A stretch of DNA of 64,000 bases, taken from contig NZ_JAKJIC010000008.1 in NCBI RefSeq assembly GCF_021864535.1, positions 62,001-126,000 on the forward strand, read 5' to 3'. The notes beneath the pieces are model-generated. The model ran no database searches. It worked only from the letters and a program-made list of their open reading frames with translations, and was not told the origin of the DNA. This DNA comes from Oryzibacter oryziterrae. GTDB taxonomy: Bacteria; Pseudomonadota; Alphaproteobacteria; Rhizobiales; Pleomorphomonadaceae. Shown in pieces: positions 1-9,547 of the stretch (within the stretch, counting starts at the first letter, position 1; each line of letters starts with the position of its first letter). Position numbers and translations under genes: made by a program.

Positions 1-255
1 ATCGGCCATCGCATGAGCGCCGAGTCCGGGCTCGAAGGCGAAGAGGTCTACTTCGAAGCCGGCTCCACCGACCCCTTCACCACCCATTGCACGGCACCGG
101 ACAGCTCAGGCTATCCCGCCTCTTGCCTCACCGAGATCCACGCCGGTGACGACCTGTCTGTCCTGATCCGCTTCCGCAAGGGCATGCTGGGGAACTGGGC
201 CGGCATCAAGAGCGGCATTCGCGTGCTGCTGCTGAGCTTCGGCGTCACCGCCTGA
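1..255 (+). CDS. C-terminal part of a hypothetical protein (5' truncated by window edge)
   Basis: The frame is open from base 1 and ends at a TGA at 253-255, so the true start lies upstream of the window; the ATG at 13 is probably internal. The visible 84 residues are mixed hydrophilic and hydrophobic, with two cysteines (HCTAP and ASCLTE) and a hydrophobic tail ending LLLSFGVTA. I recognise no family. A coding call is supported by codon usage like the neighbours and by a convergent DUF3126 gene with a terminator in between. Confidence 0.55.
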   Translation: MGHRMSAESGLEGEEVYFEAGSTDPFTTHCTAPDSSGYPASCLTEIHAGDDLSVLIRFRKGMLGNWAGIKSGIRVLLLSFGVTA

Positions 256-340
256 CAAAGGCGACCGCGCAGGCTGTGTGTGCAGGGGCGCCTGAGATCG
301 GAGCGCACGCCCCTGCGCCAATCCCTCTCAGCACCTCTCA

Positions 341-371
341 AGAAAAACGCGCGCCGGAGACCGGCACGCGC
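341..371 (-). terminator. Rho-independent terminator of the DUF3126 gene
   Basis: Read on the minus strand, a GC stem (GCGCGTGCCGG against CCGGCGCGC, with a small bulge and a TCT loop) is followed by GTTTTTCTTG. It starts about 10 bases after the stop codon of the minus-strand gene at 381. Confidence 0.6.
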
Positions 372-380
372 TCTGTTTGA

Positions 381-593
381 TCAGCCTTCGAGATCCATGC
401 CGAGAATGGCCATCTGGAAATTGTAGGACTTCTCGTCATCCTCGTCGTCTTCATAGACCACGCCGATGAACTCTTCGCCGACGTAGACTTCCGCCGAGTC
501 CGACTTCCTCGGCCGCGTCCGAACCGAAATGGTCGGCGACGCGAGGGTCTTGCGCAGGAATTTTTCGATCTTGGCGAGTTCGTCTTTCGTCAA
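381..593 (-). CDS. DUF3126 family protein
   Basis: A 70-residue acidic protein of a small family of unknown function that is typical of alphaproteobacteria. It shows the N-terminal KDELAKIEKFLRKTL helix, a basic PRKSDSAEVYVG strand segment, and an acidic tail with EDDEDDEKSYNFQMAIL. A longer ATG-started reading begins at 692. I prefer the TTG at 593 because GGAG lies about 7 bases upstream and because family members start directly at this helix. It is monocistronic with its own terminator. Function is unknown. Confidence 0.8.
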   Translation of the reverse strand: MTKDELAKIEKFLRKTLASPTISVRTRPRKSDSAEVYVGEEFIGVVYEDDEDDEKSYNFQMAILGMDLEG

Positions 594-725
594 CTTGTAT
601 CTCCAGAAAATGTAGTGGCCGGCAACGGGCGCAAGGGACTGCGCCGCAGGAGGTACCCCGGCCCCAGCCCCTTCATACACGCTCCGCCCCACAAAAAAAC
701 CCAGGCGCTCGCATATGCACCGAAG

Positions 726-852
726 TTATGCCATTTCGCCCAGATGCTGACGCATCGGCTCAATGAAGACATTTCGAATTTCTCATTTGCGTCAGAAGCG
801 TGAGAAATTCGAAAGCGGAATACCAAGAGTCATTTCCAATGCCACTTGGTAT
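726..852 (-). repeat. Dispersed ~120-bp intergenic repeat, copy A
   Basis: Reverse-complemented, this stretch matches 38570-38683 and 49335-49456 over nearly its whole length. Shared blocks include TTGGTATTCCGC, TTTCGAATTTCTCA and GAGCCGATGCGTCAGCAT. An internal inverted repeat (TTCGAATTTCTCA against TGAGAAATTCGAA) would form a 13-bp hairpin. The copy sits between the DUF3126 and cysE genes. The rest of the 594-896 gap shows no gene. Confidence 0.75.
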
Positions 853-896
853 TATGCGTCCCGCCAGAGAGGATGAAGCAAGACGGCAGACAGCAC

Positions 897-1730
897 TCAG
901 ATCGCTTCGCCGCCAAATTCAGGCAGACGCTGCTCCATGCTGTGCGACGGCTCGGCGCACCCGGCCTCGCCGATCACCTTGGCGGGAACCCCGGCAACGG
1001 TGGTGCACCGCGGCACCGGCTTCAGCACCACCGAACCGGCGGCGACACGCGAGCAGCTGCCGACCTCGATGTTGCCGAGGATCTTGGCGCCGGCACCGAT
1101 CAACACGCCCGCCCGAATCTTCGGGTGACGATCGCCGGTCTCCTTGCCGGTGCCGCCCAGCGTCACATCCTGCAGGATCGACACATCGTCGTCGACCACG
1201 GCCGTCTCACCGATGACGATGCCGGTAGCATGATCGAAGAACAGCCCACGCCCGAGCTTGGCGCCGGGGTTGATGTCGGTCTGGAACACTTCCGACGAGC
1301 GGCTCTGGATGTAGAGCGCGAAATCGCGCCGCTTGCGCGTCCAGAGCCAATGCGACAGGCGGTAAGCCTGGATGGCATGGAAGCCCTTGAAATAGAGCAG
1401 CGGCTCGATCAGGCGGTCGCAGGCGGGATCGCGATCATAGACCGCCATGATGTCGGAGCGGAAAGCCTCGCAGATCGAAGGATCATCGGCTACCGCTTCC
1501 TGATAGGCTTGCGCGATCATGGTCGGCAGCACCGTGGTGTTGCCCAACCGATCTGCCACGCGCTGAATGACGGCGTCTTCCAGGCGCACCTGATCGAGAA
1601 TGGTCATGTGCAGGAAACTGCCGAGCGCCGGCTCGCCATCGACGGCGGCGGAGGCTTCGAGGCGCAGCCGCGCCCAAACCGGATCAAGCGCCTCCGTATG
1701 CCGGCCTCGCGCCGATGCCAAGCTGCTCAT
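897..1730 (-). CDS. cysE: Serine O-acetyltransferase
   Basis: CysE acetylates L-serine with acetyl-CoA to give O-acetylserine, the first step of cysteine synthesis in the cytoplasm. The 277-residue protein has the helical N-terminal SATase domain, then a left-handed beta-helix of hexapeptide repeats. The DINPGAKLGRGLFFDHATG segment carries the catalytic histidine, followed by VIGETAVVDDDV and GGTGKETGDRHPKI. Length is typical of the family. The ATG at 1730 has GGAG seven bases upstream. It is transcribed divergently from the enoyl-CoA hydratase-like gene, so the 172-bp gap holds both promoters. Confidence 0.95.
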   Translation of the reverse strand: MSSLASARGRHTEALDPVWARLRLEASAAVDGEPALGSFLHMTILDQVRLEDAVIQRVADRLGNTTVLPTMIAQAYQEAVADDPSICEAFRSDIMAVYDRDPACDRLIEPLLYFKGFHAIQAYRLSHWLWTRKRRDFALYIQSRSSEVFQTDINPGAKLGRGLFFDHATGIVIGETAVVDDDVSILQDVTLGGTGKETGDRHPKIRAGVLIGAGAKILGNIEVGSCSRVAAGSVVLKPVPRCTTVAGVPAKVIGEAGCAEPSHSMEQRLPEFGGEAI

Positions 1731-1902
1731 CGTGACACTCCAATCTCATTTCGACACGCCACGCGGACGTCATTTGCCGGCGCGAACACCTCACTCTCGA
1801 CCAAAAGCGTGGGTGAGGTCGTCCACTGTTGTGCCATAGGATAGTGGTTCATGCGCCTCAGGAAAAGTCCGGGGTCGATGACTTTATTTCAGGGACCCAT
1901 CA

Positions 1903-2709
1903 ATGGCTGAAATTGATTGCCTTTCCACCCCGTCCATTCGCGTGGAAATTCGCGATAGTGTCGGCTGGCTTCTGATCGACAATCCGGCACGGCATAACGC
2001 CCTGACGTTCGCCATGTGGCAGGCGATACCCCAGGCAGTCGCCGCGCTGGATGCCGATGACTCAGTCCGGCTGATCGCAGTGTCCGGCGCCGCCGGGGCT
2101 TCCTTTGCCTCTGGCGCTGACATCTCCGAGTTCGATATCGTCCGCTCCGACGAAGCCGTATCGATCGCATACGAGGCGGCCAACGCCGACGCCTTCAGCG
2201 CCTTGCGCAAGGCCGCCAAACCAACCGTCGCTGTCATCCGGCGCTTCTGCATGGGTGGCGGCATCGGCCTGGCCGCCGCTTGCGACTTGCGCTTTGCCTC
2301 CGACGACAGCGTCTTCTCCATTCCCGCCGCACGTCTGGCTCTTGCCTATCCGGTCGACGCGGTGGCCGACATCGTGCATCTGATCGGCCCTTCCCCAACG
2401 CGCGATCTCTTCTATACGGCAAGACGCCTCGATGCCGCGGAGGCTCACCGGCTCGGCCTGATCGACCGCCTGATACCGCTCGAAGGTTTCGAGGCGAGCA
2501 TCGCCGCCAGCATCGCCGAGATCACCGCTCTCGCGCCGCTCACCCAGCGCGCCGTCAAGTCCGCGGTTCGCCTGGCCCTGGAGCCGGACGCTCGGAACCT
2601 GCGCGAACAGGCGCTGCGCGATGCAGCCCGCTGCTTCTCGAGCGACGATTACAAGGAGGGGCGCGCCGCCTTCCGGGAGAAGCGCCAGCCGACGTTCACG
2701 AGCCGCTAG
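1903..2709 (+). CDS. Enoyl-CoA hydratase/isomerase (crotonase) family protein, atypical active site
   Basis: A 268-residue crotonase-fold protein. The oxyanion-hole signatures are present (FASGADISEF near residue 68 and CMGGGIGLAAACD near 116), as is the C-terminal helix with DYKEGRAAFREKR. The two glutamates that catalyse water addition in classical hydratases (GGGxE and PE contexts) appear to be Gly122 and Ala142 here, so ordinary hydratase activity is doubtful. An isomerase, decarboxylase or other crotonase reaction is possible. AGGGA precedes the ATG by 7 bases. No CoA-pathway partner lies adjacent. Confidence 0.85.
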   Translation: MAEIDCLSTPSIRVEIRDSVGWLLIDNPARHNALTFAMWQAIPQAVAALDADDSVRLIAVSGAAGASFASGADISEFDIVRSDEAVSIAYEAANADAFSALRKAAKPTVAVIRRFCMGGGIGLAAACDLRFASDDSVFSIPAARLALAYPVDAVADIVHLIGPSPTRDLFYTARRLDAAEAHRLGLIDRLIPLEGFEASIAASIAEITALAPLTQRAVKSAVRLALEPDARNLREQALRDAARCFSSDDYKEGRAAFREKRQPTFTSR

Positions 2710-3678
2710 TGCCTGGAGTGACGCCGGCTTTGCCGCCTCACGCTGAGGTGCTCGAATGACATGAGGCCGGCCGCGCTGAGACCGTCGTCGTCTCGGTCAC
2801 ACGCAGGGCGGTGCGAACCTGACGGCAGCAACGAGAGATTCATCTGCCCGGTCAGCCCTTTGCCTCGTTATGCACAAGGCTTCGAAGCGCCGGTCGAGTG
2901 ACTCCAAAAGAGGCATCAGCACCCAGCGCCAACTTACGGAAATGACTCCAATTTAGGCTTGCCTGAGCAGTCGGATTTTGATTCTCTCTGCCTCAAGGCC
3001 GAAGCAAATCGGCCAGAAAAAACGTGCCTGATCCGCAGGGAAACTGCGGTTTGGGCTTTAACAGGCTGACGGCGAAAGTCACAAAAGCGCTGTTCTCTGC
3101 GTAGGCGACGGCAATGCCTGACTTCAGGTGTTGCGTTCGACGCTTGAGGAGGCATGAGCGCAAAGAGCAAGGATTTCGACACAAAACATTGTTTTTATTG
3201 ATTTTCCTAGATTCTCTTAAAGCACATCGACAAATTCAGGCAGCCGCGCAAGCCCGACCTGCCTTCAGGCTTTAAGATTTACCTTTAACTATATGATAAC
3301 CATATATTTTTATCGACTGTTAATGTGTTACGTAATCCCGATAGTCAACCGGAAGGGTTGAGCGAACGGAATCCTCACCCGCTTTAAGAGTCTCATGCAA
3401 TGGATAACAAAGCTTGAATCCGGATCAGAAACTGAATCCGTTCAATCGCTTAGGCCATTCTGAACCTTTATCTTTCCCGCCTTGCTGAGAAAATGAATCC
3501 GCCGGCGCGAACCGGATACGCTGTGAAATGACTGGCCGCGGGGGCGATGGTGCGTGGATCTTGTCGCAGCGGATTTGATCGAGGGCGCACGGGCGTCTTG
3601 ACACAGGGCCTCACCTGCCCGGCAAGCGCCATGGCGCGATCAGGTCAGTCGCAGGTCAATACAAAGATGGAAACGGGC
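2710..3678. other. Gene-poor intergenic region of about 970 bp
   Basis: No convincing coding frame on either strand. The middle part (about 3180-3330) is much more AT-rich than the surroundings and contains a short inverted repeat, TATATG-ATAAC-CATATA, at 3284-3300. It sits between two convergent genes, so a protein promoter is not expected here; an unrecognised small RNA or remnant DNA is possible. Confidence 0.5.
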
Positions 3679-5271
3679 TCAGGTTGAGCGGGCCATCAGT
3701 TCGATGGCGACGAGATCCATCTTGCCTGTGCCAAGCACCGGCAAGCTGTAGGTCTTGACGATCTTGCGGGGGATGCTGAGTTCGGGCACACCATGGGCCT
3801 GGGCGTAGGCCAGCAGGGCATCCACCGACGCCTCACCACTGTCCGTCACAAGCACCAGAGCTTCGCCCTTGCGGGCATCGGGCACGCTGACCACCGCGTG
3901 GGACGTCTCCGGCCACAGCGCCGCCGCATAGGCCTCCACGGCCGCAAGCGACACCATCTCGCCGCCGATCTTGGCAAAGCGCTTGGCGCGCCCGCGGATG
4001 AACAGGAAACCTTGTTCGTCGATCACGGCGATGTCGCCGGTGTCATACCACCCGCCCGGCTCGCCCCGTTGCAGCACGCCGGGCTGATCGGCCTTGAAAT
4101 AGCCGATCATCACATTCGGCCCGCGCAGGAACAGTCGCCCGCCGTCGTCGAGCCCCTGGATCGGCTCAAGGCGCGCTTCCATGCCCGGCAGCAGGCAACC
4201 GACCGAACCAGGCTTGAAGGCTCCCGGATAATTGCAGCAGACCACGGGCGCACATTCGGTGGCGCCATAGCCTTCGTTCAGCACCACGCCGAAGCGATCC
4301 ATCCAGAGCGCGCGCGTCTGATCCTTGACCCGCTCGGCACCGAGAATGGTCAGCTTGACGCCCTTGAAATCCTCGTCCTCCGCCGACCGCGCCCAGCCGC
4401 CGGCAAAGGTGTCGGTGGCGATCAGGACGGACGACCCCGTCTCGCGGACCAGAGCCGGGATCTGCTTGTAGTGAAGCGGCGAGGGATAGAGGAAGCTTCT
4501 GAAGTTGGCGATCAGCGGCAGCAGCAGGCCTGCCGTCAGGCCGTAGGAATGAAACACCGGCAGCGCGTTGAACATCACGTCGCCGGGCACGAAGGTATAG
4601 AGATGCGTCACCTGACCGATATTGGCCAGCAGGTTGGCACTCGACAGGGCCACGCCTTTCGGCAGGCCTTCGGTTCCCGAAGTGAACAGAACCGCGGCGA
4701 CATCGTCGGGCTTGCGACGATAGAGACCATGGAAGACGCGCGGCAGTTTTGCATAGGCAGCGCCGATCACCTTGTCGACAAGCGTCAGCTCCTTGCGCAC
4801 CTTCTCAAGGTAGACGATGCGCACCTTCTCCGACAGCCGTTCAACCAGTTCCTCAAGCTTCAGCGTCTTGATGAAGAGCTCGGAGGTGACCACCGTCTTG
4901 ATGCCGGCCACGATCACGGCCGCTTCAATGTTCTTGTAGCCGGCCGAGAAGTTGATGAGGGCCGGCGTGCGGCCGTAGGCGGTGAGCGCGAACAGGGTGA
5001 CGGCAACGCCGTTCACATTCGGCAGCATGACGCCGACATTCTCGCCCTTGCGCGTCAAGGCCGCCAGGCGACGTCCGAGGACGCAGGACGCCAGCATCAG
5101 ACGACGGCGGCTGATGGGCTCCCTTTGCTGATCCTCAATGGCCGGGGCATCTGGATTGACATCGAGGCTGTCGATGAAGGCGTCGAACAGACTGCGCTGG
5201 TAGAGCCGCCGATCGAGATCGGTCTTCTCCGGCGGGACGCCATACACCCTGTCGCCAATCGTTCCGCTCAT
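3679..5271 (-). CDS. AMP-dependent acyl-CoA/acyl-ACP synthetase (Aas-like ligase domain)
   Basis: A 530-residue member of the ANL adenylating superfamily that activates a fatty acid with ATP to acyl-AMP and transfers it to CoA or ACP. The phosphate-binding motif TSGTEGLPKG lies at 197-206, EGYGATEC follows in the middle, YDTGD precedes the hinge, and GTGKMD near the C-terminus supplies the catalytic lysine. The sequence most resembles the acyl-ACP synthetase half of the bifunctional Aas protein, but the acyltransferase half is absent. It stands alone, with AGGAA upstream of the ATG. The exact substrate is not determined. Confidence 0.85.
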   Translation of the reverse strand: MSGTIGDRVYGVPPEKTDLDRRLYQRSLFDAFIDSLDVNPDAPAIEDQQREPISRRRLMLASCVLGRRLAALTRKGENVGVMLPNVNGVAVTLFALTAYGRTPALINFSAGYKNIEAAVIVAGIKTVVTSELFIKTLKLEELVERLSEKVRIVYLEKVRKELTLVDKVIGAAYAKLPRVFHGLYRRKPDDVAAVLFTSGTEGLPKGVALSSANLLANIGQVTHLYTFVPGDVMFNALPVFHSYGLTAGLLLPLIANFRSFLYPSPLHYKQIPALVRETGSSVLIATDTFAGGWARSAEDEDFKGVKLTILGAERVKDQTRALWMDRFGVVLNEGYGATECAPVVCCNYPGAFKPGSVGCLLPGMEARLEPIQGLDDGGRLFLRGPNVMIGYFKADQPGVLQRGEPGGWYDTGDIAVIDEQGFLFIRGRAKRFAKIGGEMVSLAAVEAYAAALWPETSHAVVSVPDARKGEALVLVTDSGEASVDALLAYAQAHGVPELSIPRKIVKTYSLPVLGTGKMDLVAIELMARST

Positions 5272-5471
5272 GCTCTGCTTCCTGCCCCTGCTGCCTTGCG
5301 ATCTCTTTGAGGGCTTGTCCTCGGATCACTTTGCGGCCGCCACGTTTCCAAGGGTGAACTTGCTATCACTTCAACGCAAGCCCCGAAAGATCAAGCACTT
5401 GCAAGATCCACCGGACTCTCTTTGTCAAACTCCCCGCAGAACCGATCGACGAGATCGCCCCTTCGCCTGGC

Positions 5472-5495
5472 AAAAGGGGCGGCAAGCGCCGCCCC
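5472..5495 (-). terminator. Rho-independent terminator of the AGE-family gene
   Basis: On the minus strand an 8-bp perfect GC stem (GGGGCGGC, loop GCTT, GCCGCCCC) is followed by TTTTGCC. It lies about 40 bases after the stop codon of the gene ending at 5535. Confidence 0.7.
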
Positions 5496-5534
5496 ATCCG
5501 TAGTCTCGGGAAACAGGTCGAACATCCTGCACCA

Positions 5535-6695
5535 TCAATGCGTTACGACATACTTCCTGATTTCGTCGATCGCGCAGATGATGTGATAGAAGGTCGAGGC
5601 AGGTGCCGGCTCGACCACGAAAGAGCCATCCGCGTTCATACGATCGCGCCAGAGGCCTGGCGTATCGACCTCGAAGAAGCCCATCAGCGCCCGCGACGCC
5701 TTCTCGACGGCGATAAGATGAACGTCACGCGCCGCGTCGTCGGCGGTCAGGGCTGCCAGGGCGATGTTGCCCTTCATGCGCTCGGTCTGCGACCACAGAC
5801 GGGCATGGCCCTGCTTGACCGAAAGATCGTCCCAAAGCTCGAAGATCGCCACTTCATGCGGACGGTTAAGGCCATGAACCTCCGTCTCCGCCACCATCTT
5901 GCGCGCGGCAGCAATGGCGTCGTCGCGCTTGCGCGACGCACCCCAGCGCGCCAGGAGCCAGGCCCATTCATACTGGTGGCCGGGTTCCAGGATGCGCCCG
6001 GCGTCGCCGGCGGCCACAACCCAGTCGCCGTCGAAGAACTCGCGCAGCCAGCCGGACTTGTCGATGAACTTTGTGAGGCAGAGGTTGGCGATCTCGTCGG
6101 CAAGTTCCGACCAGACTTTGTCGCCGCCGACCTCTTCCCAGGCAAGGCACGCCTCGAACATGTGCATGTGCGGATTGGCCTTGAGCGGCAGGCTGCGCGG
6201 GTTCGCCTCCTCGAAGCCGGCCACCGGATGCTTGTAGCGCGTCATCAACAGGTCGCGCAGCTTGACCGCCGCCGCTTCCACACGGCTGCGGTCGTCGAGA
6301 ACGGACGCGGCAGCAGCAAGAGCGAACAGCGCAAAGGCCTGATCATAGAGCGAGAAGGTATCGTCCTTCGGGCTGCCGTCGGCTTCCGTGACCATGCGGA
6401 TCGAACCGTCGGGCAACAGGCACTTCGCGAAGAAGTAATCGAGACCGTCGGAAACGGCCTTCTTCCACGGTCCCGACCAGCCCAGCCGGCCGGCCAGCGC
6501 GAAGCTGAAGATTTGACGCGAGGTCACGCGCGTGCGGCGGGCGCGCGGCTCGATCTCGCAGCGCAGTCCGAGCACTTCATGAAAGCCTGCGCCAGCATGA
6601 TCAACGCCGAAGCCATACCAGATCGGCAGCGCCTCGCGGTGCAGCCAGGTCATCATCTCATCACAGACGGTCTTCACAGCCTCAGCAGCACTCAT
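5535..6695 (-). CDS. AGE family epimerase/isomerase (N-acylglucosamine 2-epimerase-like)
   Basis: A 386-residue (alpha/alpha)6-barrel sugar isomerase of the family that includes N-acetylglucosamine 2-epimerase, mannose isomerase and YihS. Seen are the RQIFSFALAGRLGW segment near 60, NPHMHMFEACLAWEE in the middle, and PGHQYEWAWLLARW, which supply the usual active-site arginine and histidines. The ATG at 6695 has GAGG nine bases upstream; a longer frame to 6833 lacks family-like sequence. It follows cysQ by 52 bases and is probably co-transcribed. The substrate (mannose, glucose or an amino sugar) cannot be told from sequence. Confidence 0.88.
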   Translation of the reverse strand: MSAAEAVKTVCDEMMTWLHREALPIWYGFGVDHAGAGFHEVLGLRCEIEPRARRTRVTSRQIFSFALAGRLGWSGPWKKAVSDGLDYFFAKCLLPDGSIRMVTEADGSPKDDTFSLYDQAFALFALAAAASVLDDRSRVEAAAVKLRDLLMTRYKHPVAGFEEANPRSLPLKANPHMHMFEACLAWEEVGGDKVWSELADEIANLCLTKFIDKSGWLREFFDGDWVVAAGDAGRILEPGHQYEWAWLLARWGASRKRDDAIAAARKMVAETEVHGLNRPHEVAIFELWDDLSVKQGHARLWSQTERMKGNIALAALTADDAARDVHLIAVEKASRALMGFFEVDTPGLWRDRMNADGSFVVEPAPASTFYHIICAIDEIRKYVVTH

Positions 6696-6747
6696 GTTCT
6701 TGATCCTCAATAAGACGGGGGCACTCAACCTTCGCTTCGCTCGCGCG

Positions 6748-7557
6748 TCAAGTTCGGATGAGGCTCGGGTGCCCTGCCGCCAGAAAATGCGGATTGGCAA
6801 AATCGCAGTCTTCGGCCTGATTGCGCTTGCCATAGAGGAAGGCCGTCCCGTCGGTTCGCGTCATCAGCCCACCAGCGGCCCGCAAAACAGCATCGCCGGC
6901 CGCCGTGTCCCATTCCATGGTCCGACCGAAGCGCGGATAGAAATCAGCCTCACCGGCAGCGATCAGGCAGAATTTCAACGAAGACCCGGCCGAAATGAAA
7001 CGCTCTACCGCAAAAGCTTGCAAGAAGCTCGCCATGCTGTCGGAGCCATGCGACCGCGATCCAACCACGGTCACGCCCGAAGGCGGCAGCGCGCGCACCA
7101 CGATCGAGCGACGCGGCCCGGCCCGCCCGTCAACCACCTCGGCCGTGCAAGCCCCATCCGGGCCGCCGGCGAAGAGACGCCCCTGCGCTGGGGCATAGAC
7201 GACGCCCATCACCGGCACCCCATGCTCGATCAGGCCGATGTTGACGGTGAACTCGCCATTACCTGCGATGAACTCCTTGGTGCCATCCAGTGGATCGACC
7301 AGAAAGAAGCGCTCGCCGGTTGCTGGAATGCGCCCCGCGGCCACGCTTTCCTCGGCCACCACCGGCACATCCGGCGCCAGCCTGGCGAGCGCGGCGAGAA
7401 TGACGGCCTCCGCTCGCTCATCCGCTTCGGTGACCGGCGAGGCATCCGCCTTGCGGCTGACGGCGATCGGCTGGGCATAGACGTCGAGAATTTCCCGCCC
7501 GGCCTCGATGGCCGCAAGGATCAGTCCGTCGAGTAGGGCCGGGGAAGCAAGGGTCAT
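6748..7557 (-). CDS. cysQ: 3'(2'),5'-bisphosphate nucleotidase CysQ (inositol monophosphatase family)
   Basis: A 269-residue phosphatase that removes the 3' phosphate from PAP and PAPS and so keeps sulfate assimilation running. The metal-binding motifs are complete: VAEES, DPLDGTKEF and EWDTAAGDAVL near the C-terminus. The ATG at 7557 opens the usual family N-terminus; the upstream extension to 7671 does not look coding. The downstream AGE-family gene is 52 bases away. A general inositol-phosphatase role cannot be excluded, but the GTKEF form is typical of CysQ. Confidence 0.9.
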   Translation of the reverse strand: MTLASPALLDGLILAAIEAGREILDVYAQPIAVSRKADASPVTEADERAEAVILAALARLAPDVPVVAEESVAAGRIPATGERFFLVDPLDGTKEFIAGNGEFTVNIGLIEHGVPVMGVVYAPAQGRLFAGGPDGACTAEVVDGRAGPRRSIVVRALPPSGVTVVGSRSHGSDSMASFLQAFAVERFISAGSSLKFCLIAAGEADFYPRFGRTMEWDTAAGDAVLRAAGGLMTRTDGTAFLYGKRNQAEDCDFANPHFLAAGHPSLIRT

Positions 7558-7882
7558 GGTGGTTTCCGGAAAATGCAGACTGGTCGCTCTATGGCAAGCC
7601 ATCGCCTTGCCTGTCAACGCAAGAAGCCCGAACCCGCGGCAATCCCATGCCCGTCGTCCAGCCGACCGCAAGATTTCGACGGCAGCAAGGTCTCGAAAGT
7701 TGGCGACCTGCCAACCCGCCTGTCAAAGCAATAGGGCGAGCCAGTTGAACCGGTGCCCCATCGGCGAGCTTTTCGGTGGGTATCTTGCTGGAAATCTGTG
7801 ACGCTTTGTTTCTGGTTTGCATCTTGCCAGCCCAGATTGCAGACTTGCGCCAGATAGACTTGATTCTGCCGGGGTGGAGACC

Positions 7883-9466
7883 ATGCCTTTCGATTTGCTG
7901 CGCCGGATGATGCTGGTGGTGGCACTTGTGGTTCTCCCGAGCGCCGCAATGGCCGATGTCGTTCAGTCCCAACCCTTCGGGCCGATCAATGACAGCTTTG
8001 CAACGCCGACCGACTTGTCGGACGACGAGTATCTGACGTTGGGTTCGCTGCTCTTTGCCACGCGGCAGATCGGCGAACCGGCAATCTCGGCGACGTCTGC
8101 GGGTCGATCGGTCTGGTACAACTACAAGCCAAAGGCGGATACGCGTGCGGTCATCGCGCTGACAACAGGCAACCTCGAGGCGGCGCCGTTCCAGATTGCC
8201 GCCTACACCGGCGACACGCCGTCCAGCCTCAAGCGCCTGGCGGCAGCGACCATGAAGGGCGTGGATAGCGAAACCGTCAGCCTCGTCCTCGACCTGACGG
8301 CCGGCACCACCTATCGCATCAAGATCGACACGGCCATCCAGGCCGGCGGGTTCAGACCCTACTTCAACATCGGGCTGCGCCGGATCGCAAGTGCTGGCGG
8401 CCTTGCCATGTTGCGCTGGCGGTCGGCCATCATCGAGGATGGCACCTCGGAAAACCGTGAAGTGCTCGTGGTCAACGGGTATGGCAAACAGGTCGACGTC
8501 AAGCCGGACGTCGGCGATCTTGCCGATCGGATTGCCGTGGCATCCGCGACCATCAAGCTGGCACCCAAGGCCGCCACGTGGTTCCGGGTCGCAGACCAGG
8601 GATCGAAAGCTCCGGACAACACGACCAAGCAAGGCAAGCTCGTCGTCACCGCATCAGAGGTGAACGCCAAGGCATCCATCGGGTCGAGTTCCGTGGAAAT
8701 CAGCCATGTCGCGGTCAACCTGACCGACCGCCCCACTCTTACAGTGCGGTTTGCACGGCCAGGGCAAGGCTTCCGCACCACCCTGCATTTCCTCTCGTCC
8801 GCAGACGTGGCGAACACATCGACAGTTGACGCCTCCGGCTGTCGTTTCGAACCCGACGAAGCCTTGGTGGGGACGAAGTTCTACCGGCTCGGTGACAACG
8901 GCAAATGGGTGGACATGAACCGGCCATTTGCCATCGCCGCAGGAACCACAAAGCACTTTCAGGTCGTCACCTCGGGCTGGATGTCCGGACGCGCCGTGTC
9001 GCTGCGCTGCGGCCATCGATCGATCAGCCTCAACACCGATCCCATGGCCCGGATGACCGGTTATCCGCAACTGGGCGAGCCAGCCACCCTGACGGTCACC
9101 TCGAAGAATGTCGACGGTCTGCTGCGCTTCGCCATGCCTGACTTTGCGACCTCGCGCCTCACCGCCAAGATCGTGAACGGAGCCGGCTACGCTGGCGAAT
9201 ACAGGTTCGCGGTTGCAGCGAACAGCACGCCCGCCGGGCAAGTGGAAGCCTATTGCCTGTCAAATGCCTCGGGCGTCTGCAAGGCCGCGACAACAACCAC
9301 ACCGCTCACCTTGAATCTTGCTGAGCGTGAAACCGTTTACGTCACCTTGATGATCCATCGCGGCAATGCGACCGGCGATGCGCTTGTCACCTACAGCGCT
9401 CTCGCCACCGACGGCATCGCCAACCGACAGGCGGCCACCGGTGGTTTCATGATCACCGAACAATGA
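7883..9466 (+). CDS. Secreted protein with a PPC-like N-terminal domain
   Basis: A 527-residue exported protein. A signal peptide (MPFDLLRRMMLVVALVVLPSAAMA) is followed by a domain resembling bacterial pre-peptidase C-terminal modules: NDSFATPTDL, EPAISATSAGRSVWYNYK and AYTGDTPSSL, then GTTYRIKID. The remaining ~350 residues look beta-rich with a few cysteines and no catalytic motif I recognise. GGAG sits 4 bases before the ATG at 7883; an earlier ATG at 7817 lacks this. The ABC transporter genes follow 81 bases later, but a functional link is not evident. Confidence 0.75.
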   Translation: MPFDLLRRMMLVVALVVLPSAAMADVVQSQPFGPINDSFATPTDLSDDEYLTLGSLLFATRQIGEPAISATSAGRSVWYNYKPKADTRAVIALTTGNLEAAPFQIAAYTGDTPSSLKRLAAATMKGVDSETVSLVLDLTAGTTYRIKIDTAIQAGGFRPYFNIGLRRIASAGGLAMLRWRSAIIEDGTSENREVLVVNGYGKQVDVKPDVGDLADRIAVASATIKLAPKAATWFRVADQGSKAPDNTTKQGKLVVTASEVNAKASIGSSSVEISHVAVNLTDRPTLTVRFARPGQGFRTTLHFLSSADVANTSTVDASGCRFEPDEALVGTKFYRLGDNGKWVDMNRPFAIAAGTTKHFQVVTSGWMSGRAVSLRCGHRSISLNTDPMARMTGYPQLGEPATLTVTSKNVDGLLRFAMPDFATSRLTAKIVNGAGYAGEYRFAVAANSTPAGQVEAYCLSNASGVCKAATTTTPLTLNLAERETVYVTLMIHRGNATGDALVTYSALATDGIANRQAATGGFMITEQ

Positions 9467-9547
9467 CGCCTGCGACCCTTCGGCGCCGATAAACCGATTG
9501 ACGCCGCCACGCAGGCAATCCGACAATGCTCCGAGGAGGACACTGTC

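Noticed and set aside
846..1844. 332-residue open frame opposite cysE
   Set aside because: Antisense to a clear cysE gene; long open frames on the opposite strand are expected at this GC content, and the sequence is low-complexity His/Asp/Arg-rich with no motif.
3793..5310. 505-residue open frame opposite the acyl-CoA synthetase
   Set aside because: Shadow of the real gene; composition rich in Arg, His and Gln, and no ribosome site.
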